Shown here piece by piece: positions 1 through 8,371 of a stretch of 43,021 nt of DNA. This DNA is from an uncultured Lachnospiraceae bacterium. Its GTDB lineage: Bacteria; Bacillota; Clostridia; Lachnospirales; Lachnospiraceae. The notes below the pieces were generated by a model, which had not been told where the DNA came from, searched no databases, and worked only from the letters and a program-made list of their open reading frames with translations. Location: contig CADBPM010000013.1 of assembly GCA_902796595.1 (NCBI GenBank), positions 1 through 43,021 on the forward strand, in the 5' to 3' direction. Numbering within the stretch: the first letter of the stretch is position 1; each line of letters opens with the position of its first letter. The translations under genes and the position numbers were made by a program.

Positions 1-11
1 CAATTGAATAT

Positions 12-85
12 CGCGGGGTAGAGCAGTCTGGAAGCTCGTCGGGCTCATAACCCGGAGGTCGTAGGTTCAAATCCTGCCCCCGCAA
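12..85 (+). tRNA. Initiator tRNA-fMet (CAT)
   Basis: Folds as a full cloverleaf with D arm GAGC/GCTC and anticodon loop CTCATAA. Initiator hallmarks are visible: C1 faces A72 (mismatched first acceptor pair) and the anticodon stem carries the GGG/CCC run. Discriminator A; the 3' CCA is not encoded. First of a three-gene tRNA cluster. Confidence 0.96.
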
Positions 86-96
86 TTAGTTTACAT

Positions 97-169
97 GCCC
101 AGATAGCTCAGTCGGTAGAGCAGGGGACTGAAAATCCCCGTGTCACTGGTTCGATTCCGGTTCTGGGCA
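97..169 (+). tRNA. tRNA-Phe (GAA)
   Basis: Acceptor GCCCAGA/TCTGGGC, D stem GCTC/GAGC, anticodon stem GGGGA/TCCCC around loop CTGAAAA (anticodon GAA), T loop TTCGATT, discriminator A169. It lies 11 nt after tRNA-fMet, so the two are probably co-transcribed. Confidence 0.96.
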
Positions 170-194
170 CTTTTTAATGCTATCTACATATTAT

Positions 195-267
195 GGGATA
201 TTAGCTCAGGTGGTAGAGCACTTGACTTTTAATCAAGGTGTCGCGGGTTCGAGTCCCGCATGTCTCA
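195..267 (+). tRNA. tRNA-Lys (TTT)
   Basis: Acceptor GGGATAT/ATGTCTC (with G-T pairs), D stem GCTC/GAGC, anticodon stem CTTGA/TCAAG around loop CTTTTAA (anticodon TTT), T loop TTCGAGT, discriminator A267. Last tRNA before a terminator. Confidence 0.95.
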
Positions 268-272
268 TTACT

Positions 273-307
273 TAAAGCACGTAGATTTGATTCTATGTGC
301 TTTTTCT
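273..307 (+). terminator. Rho-independent terminator of the tRNA cluster
   Basis: Stem AAAGCAC-GTAGA / TCTAT-GTGCTTT with a short loop, followed directly by a T-rich run. It closes the fMet-Phe-Lys transcript. Confidence 0.85.
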
Positions 308-378
308 TTTGCAATGAAACTCTTATTCATAAATCTTTGGGCATAGGAAATCTAATGATATTTATTCACATTGAAACT

Positions 379-433
379 AAAAAAAGGTACTTATCAACAG
401 CATAACTTTACCTATGTTGATAAAGATACCTAA
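379..433 (-). terminator. Probable second terminator, minus strand
   Basis: Long imperfect inverted repeat: AGGTAC-TTATCAACA pairs with TGTTGATAAAGATACCT. Read on the minus strand it ends in a run of seven T (A run at about 379-385 on plus). It lies downstream of the ThrE-gene terminator and may act as a backup. The rest of 308-465 shows nothing else. Confidence 0.5.
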
Positions 434-465
434 AAAAGAGATACAGATGGATAAAAGGACTAAAA

Positions 466-503
466 AAGAAGCCTCATAAGTTCGTTCTTATGAGGCTTCT
501 TTT
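466..503 (-). terminator. Terminator downstream of the ThrE-family gene
   Basis: Near-perfect 13-bp stem GAAGCCTCATAAG/CTTATGAGGCTTC with a 5-nt loop, A run on the left and T run on the right. It can work in both directions, but the minus-strand gene ending at 503 is the obvious user. Confidence 0.88.
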
Positions 504-1876
504 TAGTTTGTAGTTCTGAATTTTTTATCTGTAAGCACTCTTGCAACTACAAGTCCAAGTGGAAGTGCGATTATCATAAAGATACCATTTACAAGCCATT
601 CAGCGCCGCCGCCTATTACGTTAAGATGCTTGATATCACTTGCTCCGAGAAGATAGATACCTCTGTAAAGATACATACCAGGAACCATGATAACGATAGA
701 TGGTACTGAAAGTGAAATTCTTGGGTAATGATGTTTACTGTTTACAACAGATGCAAGAAGTCCTGCTGTCAGAGCTCCGATGAATGCTGCTATACCGCCT
801 TCAAGACCAAATAAAGTTACTAATTCCAGTCTTAATGTATTGGCTATCATACCGATTATACCTGCGGTAAAAGCCATTTTACGAGGGCTGTTGAACATTT
901 CAGAGAAGCCGAAAACTCCAAGGAAACTGCATATAAGTCTTAATGAAACTCTTTGAAAGTCTGTTAATTCGAGCTTCATAAAATCCTGAGGGGCAATCTT
1001 AAGGAAAGTAGCGATGCACCATCCTGTAACTGTTGCAACAACAATGATCATTACTGCATATACCATTCTTTCTATACCTGATCTCATGTGAGATTTGGCA
1101 AGATCTATTCCACCGGTTATAAGCGGAAAACCTGGTATTATAAAAAGCATTGCGCATATATAACCTGCCTCATGCTGTGGATCGATACCGAAAGCTGTTT
1201 CTCCTATCTTGTAGGACGCTGTTGCTAATATACAGGCAAGAGCAACACTTACTATGATGCAAGGGAAAAGGGATATATGTTTATCTATCATTTTACGACG
1301 GATAAAATTACCTCCAAATGCACCAATGAAAGTACATATCATTTCAATAAGCCCACCGCCAAGTAAAAATGTAAAGCCGAAGCAGGCGATGCCGGCTGCC
1401 AGACCAGCCTGAAGTGCCGAGTAATTGCCTTTTTTACTTTGAATCTGTGAAAGCTCTGCATGAATTTCCTGCAGGGTCATTTCGGAACCTTTCTCATGAA
1501 AATCTTTGACAAAATTTTCAATAAGGTTTAACTTGTCTGTATTTACTGCGGTTGTTGGAAGTGCTAATGACATTGCATAGTTTTCATTGCCTTCAAAACA
1601 GGTATAATTCAGTGAAACAAGCCCTATATCTGCTGTACAGGTAAGCCCAAGCTCTCTTGCTACAGTGTTCATACTGTCGAGAACGCGCCATGCACCTGTT
1701 CCGTATGAAAGCATCATCAGACCTATGTGTCCGACCAACATTGTTCTTTCACGAAGAGAAGCATCTTTTGCTTTGATGGTTTTGTCATCTACATAATCAA
1801 GCCAGTGAATGGTCATGTGGTGTTTTTTGGATGGCCGCCTGACATTGATTACCGTTTTTTCAGTTGTTTCTTCCAT
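503..1876 (-). CDS. Threonine/serine exporter family protein (ThrE-like)
   Basis: The 457-residue protein reads as a fused ThrE-family transporter. An N-terminal DUF1212-type region has the motif LMMLSYGTGAWRV around residue 55. About ten hydrophobic segments follow from residue 160 on, covering the usual second half (DUF3815-like). The family exports threonine, serine and related small amino acids across the cytoplasmic membrane. The start ATG at 1876 has AGAGG a few bases upstream. The gene is monocistronic with a strong terminator. The upstream region carries two striking inverted repeats that could be operators. Family assignment is confident; the substrate is inferred from the family. 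Confidence 0.85.
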   Translation of the reverse strand: MEETTEKTVINVRRPSKKHHMTIHWLDYVDDKTIKAKDASLRERTMLVGHIGLMMLSYGTGAWRVLDSMNTVARELGLTCTADIGLVSLNYTCFEGNENYAMSLALPTTAVNTDKLNLIENFVKDFHEKGSEMTLQEIHAELSQIQSKKGNYSALQAGLAAGIACFGFTFLLGGGLIEMICTFIGAFGGNFIRRKMIDKHISLFPCIIVSVALACILATASYKIGETAFGIDPQHEAGYICAMLFIIPGFPLITGGIDLAKSHMRSGIERMVYAVMIIVVATVTGWCIATFLKIAPQDFMKLELTDFQRVSLRLICSFLGVFGFSEMFNSPRKMAFTAGIIGMIANTLRLELVTLFGLEGGIAAFIGALTAGLLASVVNSKHHYPRISLSVPSIVIMVPGMYLYRGIYLLGASDIKHLNVIGGGAEWLVNGIFMIIALPLGLVVARVLTDKKFRTTN

Positions 1877-1927
1877 TAGTAATCCTCTTATTCAATTGTT
1901 ATTTGTAGTAAGTGAAGAAAATAATTG

Positions 1928-1949
1928 TGGATAGAGCATGCTCTATCCA
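1928..1949. promoter_or_regulatory. Perfect 22-bp palindrome upstream of the ThrE-like gene
   Basis: TGGATAGAGCA is followed immediately by its exact reverse complement. It lies 52-73 nt upstream of the minus-strand start codon. There is no T run on either side, so an operator or an mRNA-leader hairpin is likelier than a terminator. Confidence 0.5.
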
Positions 1950-1970
1950 GCATTATTTCTGAGCGACGTA

Positions 1971-2005
1971 TATCGTAAATAAAATTATTTATTTTGTTTA
2001 CGATA
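1971..2005. promoter_or_regulatory. Inverted repeat TATCGTAAA-N17-TTTACGATA
   Basis: Nine-base perfect arms separated by an AT-only stretch, between the ThrE-like gene and the divergent asnB operon. It is either a regulator site or an AT-rich cruciform. I see no convincing gene in the 1877-2178 spacer. Confidence 0.4.
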
Positions 2006-2178
2006 AAGTTCATTTGCATCATTAAGTTGGTGGCATGGTAAATATAATAAATACTTTTGACACCGACATTATCATATATAAAAATATATGGACACAAACA
2101 TTTCTATAATAGCATTTTGTTAGGATAATGACAAGCTACATTTTGTCAGATCCGCATAGAATGCCTTGTTACAAAGGA

Positions 2179-2206
2179 TTGACAGAGTTTTTTCCTACGT
2201 TATAAT
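2179..2206 (+). promoter_or_regulatory. Sigma-A promoter of the asnB operon
   Basis: Both hexamers are consensus: TTGACA (2179-2184), a 16-bp spacer and TATAAT (2201-2206). The predicted start near 2213 leaves a leader of about 30 nt before the asnB start codon. Confidence 0.88.
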
Positions 2207-2241
2207 AATAAGGGATGTTTTTATTTGACGGAGGAATAAGT

Positions 2242-4140
2242 ATGTGTGGAATATGTGGTTTCACCGGTAATAAATTAAAAAATAGAAGAGATGTACTGAC
2301 ACAGATGATGAACAGGATCATTCACAGAGGTCCGGATGGCGGAGGTCAGTATATTGATGATGGAATAAATATGGGGCATAGGAGACTTTCTATTATTGAT
2401 CTCAGTAATGGAACTCAGCCTATGAAGAATGAAGACGGAACCCTTATTTGTACCTTTAATGGTGAGATATATAATTATAAGGAAATAAGAGAAGGACTTA
2501 TAAAAAAAGGGCATATTTTTGCCACCAATAGTGATACAGAAGTTCTTATACATGGATATGAGGAGTATAGTGAGAAGCTTCTTGATAAGTTAAGGGGTAT
2601 GTTCACCTTTGTTATCTGGGATACCAAAACAAAGTCTTTATTTGCGGCAAGGGATATGTTCGGAATCAAGCCTTTTTACTATGCAATTAAGGATGATGAA
2701 CTTATTTATGGTTCCGAGATAAAGAGTATACTTGAGTATCCGGATTTTGAGCGTGAAGTAAATCTTAAGGCACTTGAGCAGTATATGTCTTTTCAGTATT
2801 CTGTACTTGATGAGACATTTTTTAAAGGCATATATAAACTTCAGCCCGGCCATTATATGACATTTAAAAATGGAAAGGTTGAAATAGTAAGGTATTTTGA
2901 CCCTGAACTTACTCCTGCAAGGGAAGGTGTTGACCACGCAAAGCTTGTTGATGAAATAGATGATGCAGTTAAAAAATCTATCAAGTATCACATGGTCAGT
3001 GATGTGGAGGTTGCTTCACTTCTTTCAAGCGGAGTTGATTCAAGTTATGTTGCAAGTAATTTTCATGGAGCAAAAACATTTACAGTAGGTTTTGACTATG
3101 AAAAATATAATGAAATCCCGTATGCAAAGGATCTTTCAGAAAGAATAGGCATAGAAAATTACAGCAAGGTCATTTCAACCGAAGAATACTGGAAGGAATT
3201 GCCAAGGATTCAATATTTTATGGATGAACCGCTTGCAGATCCATCTGCAATAGCTCTGTACTTTGTAGACAGAGAAGCCAGTAAGCATGTTAAGGTTGTT
3301 CTTTCAGGCGAGGGCGCTGATGAACTTTTTGGTGGATATAATATCTATCATGAGCCTATGAGTCTTGAAGGATACCAGAAGCTTCCGCTTGGTTTAAGAA
3401 AGGCGGCGGCAGCTGTAGCATCGATGATACCAGGCAGAGTCAAGGGAAAGAATTTCCTTATAAGAGGCAGTAAGTCTTTAGAGGAAAGATTTATCGGAAA
3501 CGCCAATATTTTTAGTGTAAAGCAGAGAAACAAGGTACTTAAATATACTAATGATAAATCTGATCCTAAGTATCTTACCGCACCATATTATGAAAAGACA
3601 AAGGATCTTGACCCTGTTGCAAGAATGCAGTATATAGATCTTAATTTCTGGCTTATTGGTGATATTCTTCTTAAAGCTGATAAGATGAGCATGGCTCATT
3701 CCATAGAGAGTCGAGTGCCTTTCCTTGACAGGGGCGTATATGAAGTTGCAAAGAATATTCCTGTAAATGAAAAAGTTACAGATAATAATACAAAGGTTGC
3801 CTTCAGAGAGGCTGCACACAGGTATCTTACAAGTGCGGGTGCAGAAAAGAAGAAACTTGGTTTTCCTGTGCCTATCAGGATATGGCTTAAGCAGGATAAG
3901 TATTATGATAAGGTAAAAGCCGCTTTTACAAGCGAGGCAGCAGAGAAATTCTTTAATACAGATGCTCTTGTTAAATTGCTTGACGATCATAGAGCAGGAA
4001 AGATGGATTACAGTCGTCATATATGGAATGTATATATGTTCCTCCTATGGTATAAGGAATATTTCATACCGGGCGGATGTGATGTGACTATGGAAGATGA
4101 GCTTGCAATGGATCGTGAAAATAAGGCTACGTCAGTTTGA
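2242..4140 (+). CDS. asnB: Asparagine synthase (glutamine-hydrolysing)
   Basis: Converts aspartate, glutamine and ATP to asparagine. The start is fixed at 2242 because class II amidotransferases need Cys2 exposed after removal of Met (MCGICG). A GGAGG site at 2230-2234 fits this start, while an earlier in-frame ATG at 2215 would bury the cysteine. The 632-residue protein shows the glutaminase motifs RGPDGGG (about residue 30) and FNGEIYN, then the synthetase P-loop LSSGVDSS (S262-S268) and SGEGADELFGGY. It heads a compact operon with a patatin-like gene and galT, 16 nt upstream of the former. Confidence 0.96.
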   Translation: MCGICGFTGNKLKNRRDVLTQMMNRIIHRGPDGGGQYIDDGINMGHRRLSIIDLSNGTQPMKNEDGTLICTFNGEIYNYKEIREGLIKKGHIFATNSDTEVLIHGYEEYSEKLLDKLRGMFTFVIWDTKTKSLFAARDMFGIKPFYYAIKDDELIYGSEIKSILEYPDFEREVNLKALEQYMSFQYSVLDETFFKGIYKLQPGHYMTFKNGKVEIVRYFDPELTPAREGVDHAKLVDEIDDAVKKSIKYHMVSDVEVASLLSSGVDSSYVASNFHGAKTFTVGFDYEKYNEIPYAKDLSERIGIENYSKVISTEEYWKELPRIQYFMDEPLADPSAIALYFVDREASKHVKVVLSGEGADELFGGYNIYHEPMSLEGYQKLPLGLRKAAAAVASMIPGRVKGKNFLIRGSKSLEERFIGNANIFSVKQRNKVLKYTNDKSDPKYLTAPYYEKTKDLDPVARMQYIDLNFWLIGDILLKADKMSMAHSIESRVPFLDRGVYEVAKNIPVNEKVTDNNTKVAFREAAHRYLTSAGAEKKKLGFPVPIRIWLKQDKYYDKVKAAFTSEAAEKFFNTDALVKLLDDHRAGKMDYSRHIWNVYMFLLWYKEYFIPGGCDVTMEDELAMDRENKATSV

Positions 4141-4156
4141 TAGGAAGGAATAGATT

Positions 4157-5011
4157 TTGAAAACTGGTATCATTGATATCGGAGGTGGACTTAAGGGAGT
4201 ATATTCTGCCGGGATATATGATAATCTGATAGACAGAGGAATAAAGTTTGACTATTATCTGGGAGTTTCTGCGGGAGCTGCCAATCTTTCTTCGTATATG
4301 GCAGGGCAAAGAGGAAGAAATTCTAATTTCTACCTTGATTATGCATGGAGAAAGCCGTATATGGGCTTTAACAACTGGATAATGGAGGGAAACTTTTTTA
4401 ATCTCGATTATGTGTATGGCACTTTATCTGTGGTAGGCGGCGAGGATCCGCTTGATGTTGAAGCTATGAAGAAAACCGGAAAGGAATTCTACGCAGTGTC
4501 TACGGATGCTATGACTGGAAAGCCCCATTATTTCAACATAGATGAAATTGAACCTGATAATCTGAAGGTATTCAATGCTTCAAGTGCGATTCCGGTTGCA
4601 TGCAGGCCTCAGAGGGTGCATGAGAGATTTTACTTTGATGGAGGGTGTTCTGACCCTATTCCATGGCAGAAGGCGTTAAATGATGGGGTAGACCTGCTTG
4701 TGGTTATTATGAACAGACCTGTTGATTCGGTAAAGAGCAGGCAGAGGCATTTGAGGTGGCTTGAAGAAAAACTTAGAGATTACCCTAATGTATTTCATGA
4801 TCTTGTTGTAAGGCATAAGCTTTATAATAAAGAGCTGGCAGAGTTAATAGAACTTGAAAAGAAGGGCATGGCTCTTAGAGTAGGACCGGATGATCTTTGT
4901 GGCGTGAGCACTATGAAGCGTGATAAAATGGCTTTTGCAAGGCTGTATGATAAAGGCTATGATGATGGTGCGCGGATAAACAATTTTTTGAAGCAGAAAG
5001 GAGTACTCTGA
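4157..5011 (+). CDS. Patatin-like phospholipase family protein
   Basis: The 284-residue serine lipase/acyl hydrolase of the patatin fold has an oxyanion glycine run (GGGLKG, residues 9-14), a nucleophile elbow G-V-S38-A-G and the dyad aspartate in D161-G-G. The start is a TTG codon at 4157 preceded by AGGAAGG. No ATG is available without losing the conserved N-terminus (MKTGIIDIGGG). There is no signal peptide, so it is cytoplasmic or membrane-peripheral. It lies between asnB and galT with gaps of 16 nt and 1 nt, so it is co-transcribed. The substrate is unknown; it resembles the bacterial YjjU-type patatins. Confidence 0.86.
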   Translation: MKTGIIDIGGGLKGVYSAGIYDNLIDRGIKFDYYLGVSAGAANLSSYMAGQRGRNSNFYLDYAWRKPYMGFNNWIMEGNFFNLDYVYGTLSVVGGEDPLDVEAMKKTGKEFYAVSTDAMTGKPHYFNIDEIEPDNLKVFNASSAIPVACRPQRVHERFYFDGGCSDPIPWQKALNDGVDLLVVIMNRPVDSVKSRQRHLRWLEEKLRDYPNVFHDLVVRHKLYNKELAELIELEKKGMALRVGPDDLCGVSTMKRDKMAFARLYDKGYDDGARINNFLKQKGVL

Positions 5012-5012
5012 A

Positions 5013-6542
5013 ATGATCTATGACTATATTGATAAACTTTTAGCTTATGGAATTGAAAAAAGACTGCTTTCGTATGAAGATGTTGATTACAGTAGAAACA
5101 GGCTTTTATATACATTAGGCTTGCCTACTTATGAGGAGTCTCAGAGCAAGAGCCTTATTGAGGAAGCTGTAAAGGGTACAGCATGTAAGATAGAGCTTGC
5201 AGAGGTTCTTAATGAACTTGTCAAAGAGGGAAGGAAAAATGGTGTCTGCGGCGATACAAGGACAGAAGCTGACCTTTTTGATACCAAGATAATGGACTGT
5301 CTTCTTGCAAGACCATCCGAGATAATAGCAGAATTTTATGCGAGATATAAGCTGTCTCCTAAGGAGGCAACAGACTGGTATTATGAGTATTCAAGAGATA
5401 CGAATTATATCAGAACAGACAGGATAAAGAGAGATGTTAAATGGCAGGCTGATTCTCCTTATGGAAAGCTTGATATAACAATAAACCTTTCAAAGCCTGA
5501 AAAGGATCCGAAGGCTATCGCGGCTGCAAAGACAATGGCACAGACAGGATATCCTAAATGTGCACTTTGTCGTGAAAATGAAGGTTTTGCAGGAGATCTT
5601 TCTCATGCCGCAAGAGAAAATCACAGACTGATTCCTTTACAGCTTGCAGACACAGATTATTTTTTGCAGTATTCACCGTATGTTTATTATAATGAGCATT
5701 GCATTGTCTTAAATAAAGATCATGTGCCTATGAAGATAAACAGGGCTACATTTGATAAGCTTTTCGAGTTTATTACAAAGTTCCCTCATTATATGGTTGG
5801 TTCAAATGCGGACCTGCCTATAGTAGGTGGCTCTATTCTCACACATGACCATTTTCAGGGCGGAAATTATGAATTCCCTATGACAAGAGCCGGTTCTGAG
5901 AAAGAAATAACATTTAAGGGATTTGAAGATGTTAAGGCATGCTTGTTGAAATGGCCTATGAGCGTTATAAGGATATCAGGTAACGACAGCAAACGTCTTG
6001 CTGATCTTGCTGAAAAGATTCTTACCTGTTGGAGAGGTTACAGCGATGCGGCAGCAGAAGTGCTTGCAGAAAGTGACGGAGAGCCGCACAATACTATTAC
6101 CCCTATTGCAAGAAGACGCGGAGAGGCTTATGAAATGGACCTTGTACTTCGCAACAACCGTACAACTTCTGAAAACCCTCTTGGAATATTCCATCCGCAT
6201 GCAAAGCTTCATCACATCAAAAAGGAGAATATAGGACTTATCGAGGTTATGGGACTTGCAGTACTTCCAGGTCGTCTTAAGAAAGAAATGGATGACCTTA
6301 AAAATGCAATGCTTCAGAATAAAAATCTCAGAGAAGATGAAGTTCTTGCAAAGCATGCAGACTGGGCTGACGAGATAAGAGCAAAGTATCCTGATTTTAA
6401 TGAAGCAAATGCAGAGGATATTATAAAAGACGAGATAGGACTTGTATTTTCTGAGGTTCTTGAAGATGCAGGTGTATATAAGAAAACTGAAGAAGGCAGA
6501 GATGCATTCTTGAGATTTGTTGATCATGTAAATGAAGTATAA
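5013..6542 (+). CDS. galT: UDP-glucose--hexose-1-phosphate uridylyltransferase, class II
   Basis: Leloir pathway enzyme exchanging UMP between UDP-glucose and galactose-1-phosphate. At 509 residues it has the length of the Firmicutes class II form, not the roughly 350-residue Escherichia type. Visible motifs are CALCRENEGFAGD (around residue 183), the histidine-rich HDHFQGG (around 285) and a C-terminal half with NPLGIFHPHAKLHHIKKENIGLIEVMG. AAAGGAG precedes the ATG, and the start lies 1 nt after the patatin stop. No galK or galE is nearby; a GH27 alpha-galactosidase 18 kb away could feed the same pathway. Confidence 0.94.
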   Translation: MIYDYIDKLLAYGIEKRLLSYEDVDYSRNRLLYTLGLPTYEESQSKSLIEEAVKGTACKIELAEVLNELVKEGRKNGVCGDTRTEADLFDTKIMDCLLARPSEIIAEFYARYKLSPKEATDWYYEYSRDTNYIRTDRIKRDVKWQADSPYGKLDITINLSKPEKDPKAIAAAKTMAQTGYPKCALCRENEGFAGDLSHAARENHRLIPLQLADTDYFLQYSPYVYYNEHCIVLNKDHVPMKINRATFDKLFEFITKFPHYMVGSNADLPIVGGSILTHDHFQGGNYEFPMTRAGSEKEITFKGFEDVKACLLKWPMSVIRISGNDSKRLADLAEKILTCWRGYSDAAAEVLAESDGEPHNTITPIARRRGEAYEMDLVLRNNRTTSENPLGIFHPHAKLHHIKKENIGLIEVMGLAVLPGRLKKEMDDLKNAMLQNKNLREDEVLAKHADWADEIRAKYPDFNEANAEDIIKDEIGLVFSEVLEDAGVYKKTEEGRDAFLRFVDHVNEV

Positions 6543-6547
6543 TAGTA

Positions 6548-6580
6548 GATCCGATGTGTAATAGCATCGGGTCTTTTTAC
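6548..6580 (+). terminator. Terminator of the asnB-patatin-galT operon
   Basis: GATCCGATG/CATCGGGTC stem followed by TTTTTAC, a few bases after the galT stop. Confidence 0.8.
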
Positions 6581-6756
6581 TTTGCGTGGATTGAAAAGTT
6601 ATGTGAAAGCCAGCCTGCCGGCAGGACTTTTTAACAATAGAGTAGGGTACATGAGAAGTCTTAAAAAAATTAAAAACTATATGCAAGAGGACATTTTTGC
6701 GATATAATGATACAAAGGGAAGTTGCCTACAAATCAATATGATGAAAGGAGCCAAC

Positions 6757-7386
6757 ATGCAGATTAGTGGTTTTTCCGGTTATTACAGCCCTGTATATAA
6801 TACGCTTGGAATGGGAGCTGTTTCAAGAGTAAGTGAATCAGGTATAAATGGAGTTAATACGGCTCCGATTGAGCCGATAAAGAAGGTGCCACCTGTTGAG
6901 GGAGATAACGGTATGAAAATTTTTGATCCTCATAAGGCGAGAATTGCTGCAATGACCGGTCATGAGGATCAGGTTGACCCGTTAGAGCTTAAAGCGCTTA
7001 AACGTGCAGGAATTGTTGAATGTTCTGCCTGTGCCAATAGAAAATATCAGGATGGATCAGACGAAGCGAACGTATCATTTAAGACAGCTGCACATGTAGA
7101 TCCTTCGCAGAGTGAGGCAGCAGTTACCGCTCATGAAGGTATGCATGTTAAAAATGCGGTGAATGAGGCGGCAACTGACAGCAGCAAAACACTTACATCT
7201 GCATCAGTAAGCATACATTATGCGACTTGTCCTGAATGTGGCAGGAGATATGCGGCAGGCGGACTTACAACTACTACTATGGCAAGCAAGCAGCAGATTC
7301 CTGTAAACAATAATCCTTATGCGAAAAATCAGAAAAGTCTGGACGAGATATATGTCAAAGGTGCCTATGTAGACGAAGCTGCTTAA
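6757..7386 (+). CDS. SprA-related family protein, putative zinc metalloprotease
   Basis: The 209-residue protein has a CSAC-x-NRKYQDGSDEANVSF signature followed by an HExxH motif (H126-E-G-M-H130), then a CPECGRRY pair near residue 158. This combination matches the SprA-related family (annotated as putative metalloproteases). The N-terminal third is low-complexity, with no signal peptide. The start at 6757 is chosen over upstream in-frame ATGs because AAAGGAG sits 5 nt before it. It is apparently monocistronic. Physiological function unknown; proteolytic activity is inferred from the motif only. Confidence 0.75.
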   Translation: MQISGFSGYYSPVYNTLGMGAVSRVSESGINGVNTAPIEPIKKVPPVEGDNGMKIFDPHKARIAAMTGHEDQVDPLELKALKRAGIVECSACANRKYQDGSDEANVSFKTAAHVDPSQSEAAVTAHEGMHVKNAVNEAATDSSKTLTSASVSIHYATCPECGRRYAAGGLTTTTMASKQQIPVNNNPYAKNQKSLDEIYVKGAYVDEAA

Positions 7387-7491
7387 ATTGCAAATTGTAT
7401 AGATAATTATATAAAATTCAGACATTAGACACAATACTATTTCTTTTATCAGAGTGAATACAAAAAACTTTGAAAATATTACAAAAGTGTG

Positions 7492-7520
7492 TTGACAAAT
7501 TTAAAATCCTATGCTATTAT
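7492..7520 (+). promoter_or_regulatory. Strong sigma-A promoter of the large non-coding transcript
   Basis: TTGACA (7492-7497), 17-bp spacer, TATTAT (7515-7520). The predicted start is near 7527. No long ORF follows. Confidence 0.85.
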
Positions 7521-7607
7521 AAGTACACAAAAAGAAATACGGTGATTAAAAAACTTCGAAGTTTGTATTTCACTAAAATAAGAGAGAGCAGAAAGGTGGT
7601 GTTTCCA

Positions 7608-7658
7608 ATGGGATGTTTAGCAACAAAGAATTCAGAGGAGGCACTTGAAAGGTCTTAA
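7608..7658 (+). CDS. Possible 16-residue ORF at the 5' end of the large transcript
   Basis: ATG at 7608 encodes MGCLATKNSEEALERS and then TAA. Upstream GAAAGGTGG is a mediocre ribosome binding site about 8 nt away. It could be a leader peptide or chance; nothing supports a function. A longer frame reaching back to 7470 would span the promoter and is not credible. Confidence 0.2.
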   Translation: MGCLATKNSEEALERS

Positions 7659-7948
7659 GTGATAATCTTTCAGCCATTGGTATCATGAGTATGATGAAAA
7701 AAAGATCTTTGGTTAATCCAATGAGAAGAAAGGAATCTCTTTGGAATGAAGGAGCCCTTTATCCGAAGATCCGATGCAGAGCAGACTCATTGAATTCTTT
7801 TATGAAAATTGAATAAGAGGATCAGTCCTCACTTGAGCAACTTGAAGAATAATACCTTACGGGATGGTAATCATATAGATGAAAGGTTTGTAATCCAGCG
7901 GGTAAGCCCAAAGGTGGTCAGAGTACGGCCAATGATATTCCCGATTAT

Positions 7949-8330
7949 TATAGAAACGAGGTATGGTCCAAAAGAAACTTAAAGTTCGGATTTCTATAGA
8001 TAAAATACTACAGAATTGAGGTATGGTCCAAAGGATACATAAAGTTCCACATTCCTATAGAGCGAATTGTTACATGTCGAAATAAGACAGAATTGAGGTA
8101 TAGTCCCAAAATAAATTAACGATCTGATTTCTATAGACTGATTACATTGGAATAAAGCGGAAGCGAGGTACGGTCCAAAGGGTAATTTAAGTTCCACATT
8201 CCTATAACCAGAATCGATTTTTTAATTATTCATAAGAACTATGGTCATGACCAGACTATTTTGGATAGTTTTCTTAAATGTAATAAGTTGGAATAATGCG
8301 AAAGAGAGGTATACTCCGCCAGCATAGTAT
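7949..8330 (+). repeat. Six degenerate tandem modules, period about 70 nt
   Basis: A box close to GAGGTATGGTCC starts at 7958, 8018, 8095, 8165, 8236 (weak, GAACTATGGTCA) and 8306 (GAGGTATACTCC). In the first four, a second box close to GTTCCACATTCCTATAG follows about 25 nt later. The 5' flank can pair with the second box (TATAGAAA/TTTCTATA in module 1, GGAA/TTCC in module 4), so each module probably forms a stem enclosing the GAGGTATGGTCC box. Spacing is 60, 77, 70, 71 and 70 nt. Confidence 0.65.
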
Positions 8331-8371
8331 GAAAGCCCGATCAGGGGCATGGATTTAATAAAAGAAAGATT

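Noticed and set aside
3478..4020. 180-residue minus-strand frame inside asnB
   Set aside because: It is antisense to a clear asnB coding region, has a composition rich in Ile/Cys/Lys typical of shadow frames, and has no ribosome binding site.
5976..6758. 260-residue minus-strand frame over galT and the following spacer
   Set aside because: Antisense to well-conserved galT sequence and crossing its terminator; no recognisable protein motif.
7470..7658. 62-residue frame at the start of the large transcript
   Set aside because: It begins upstream of and runs through the strong promoter, so it would not be translated from that transcript.
7949..8330. CRISPR array or tandem tRNA cluster
   Set aside because: The modules are degenerate with no identical repeats or unique spacers, and no module folds as a tRNA cloverleaf.
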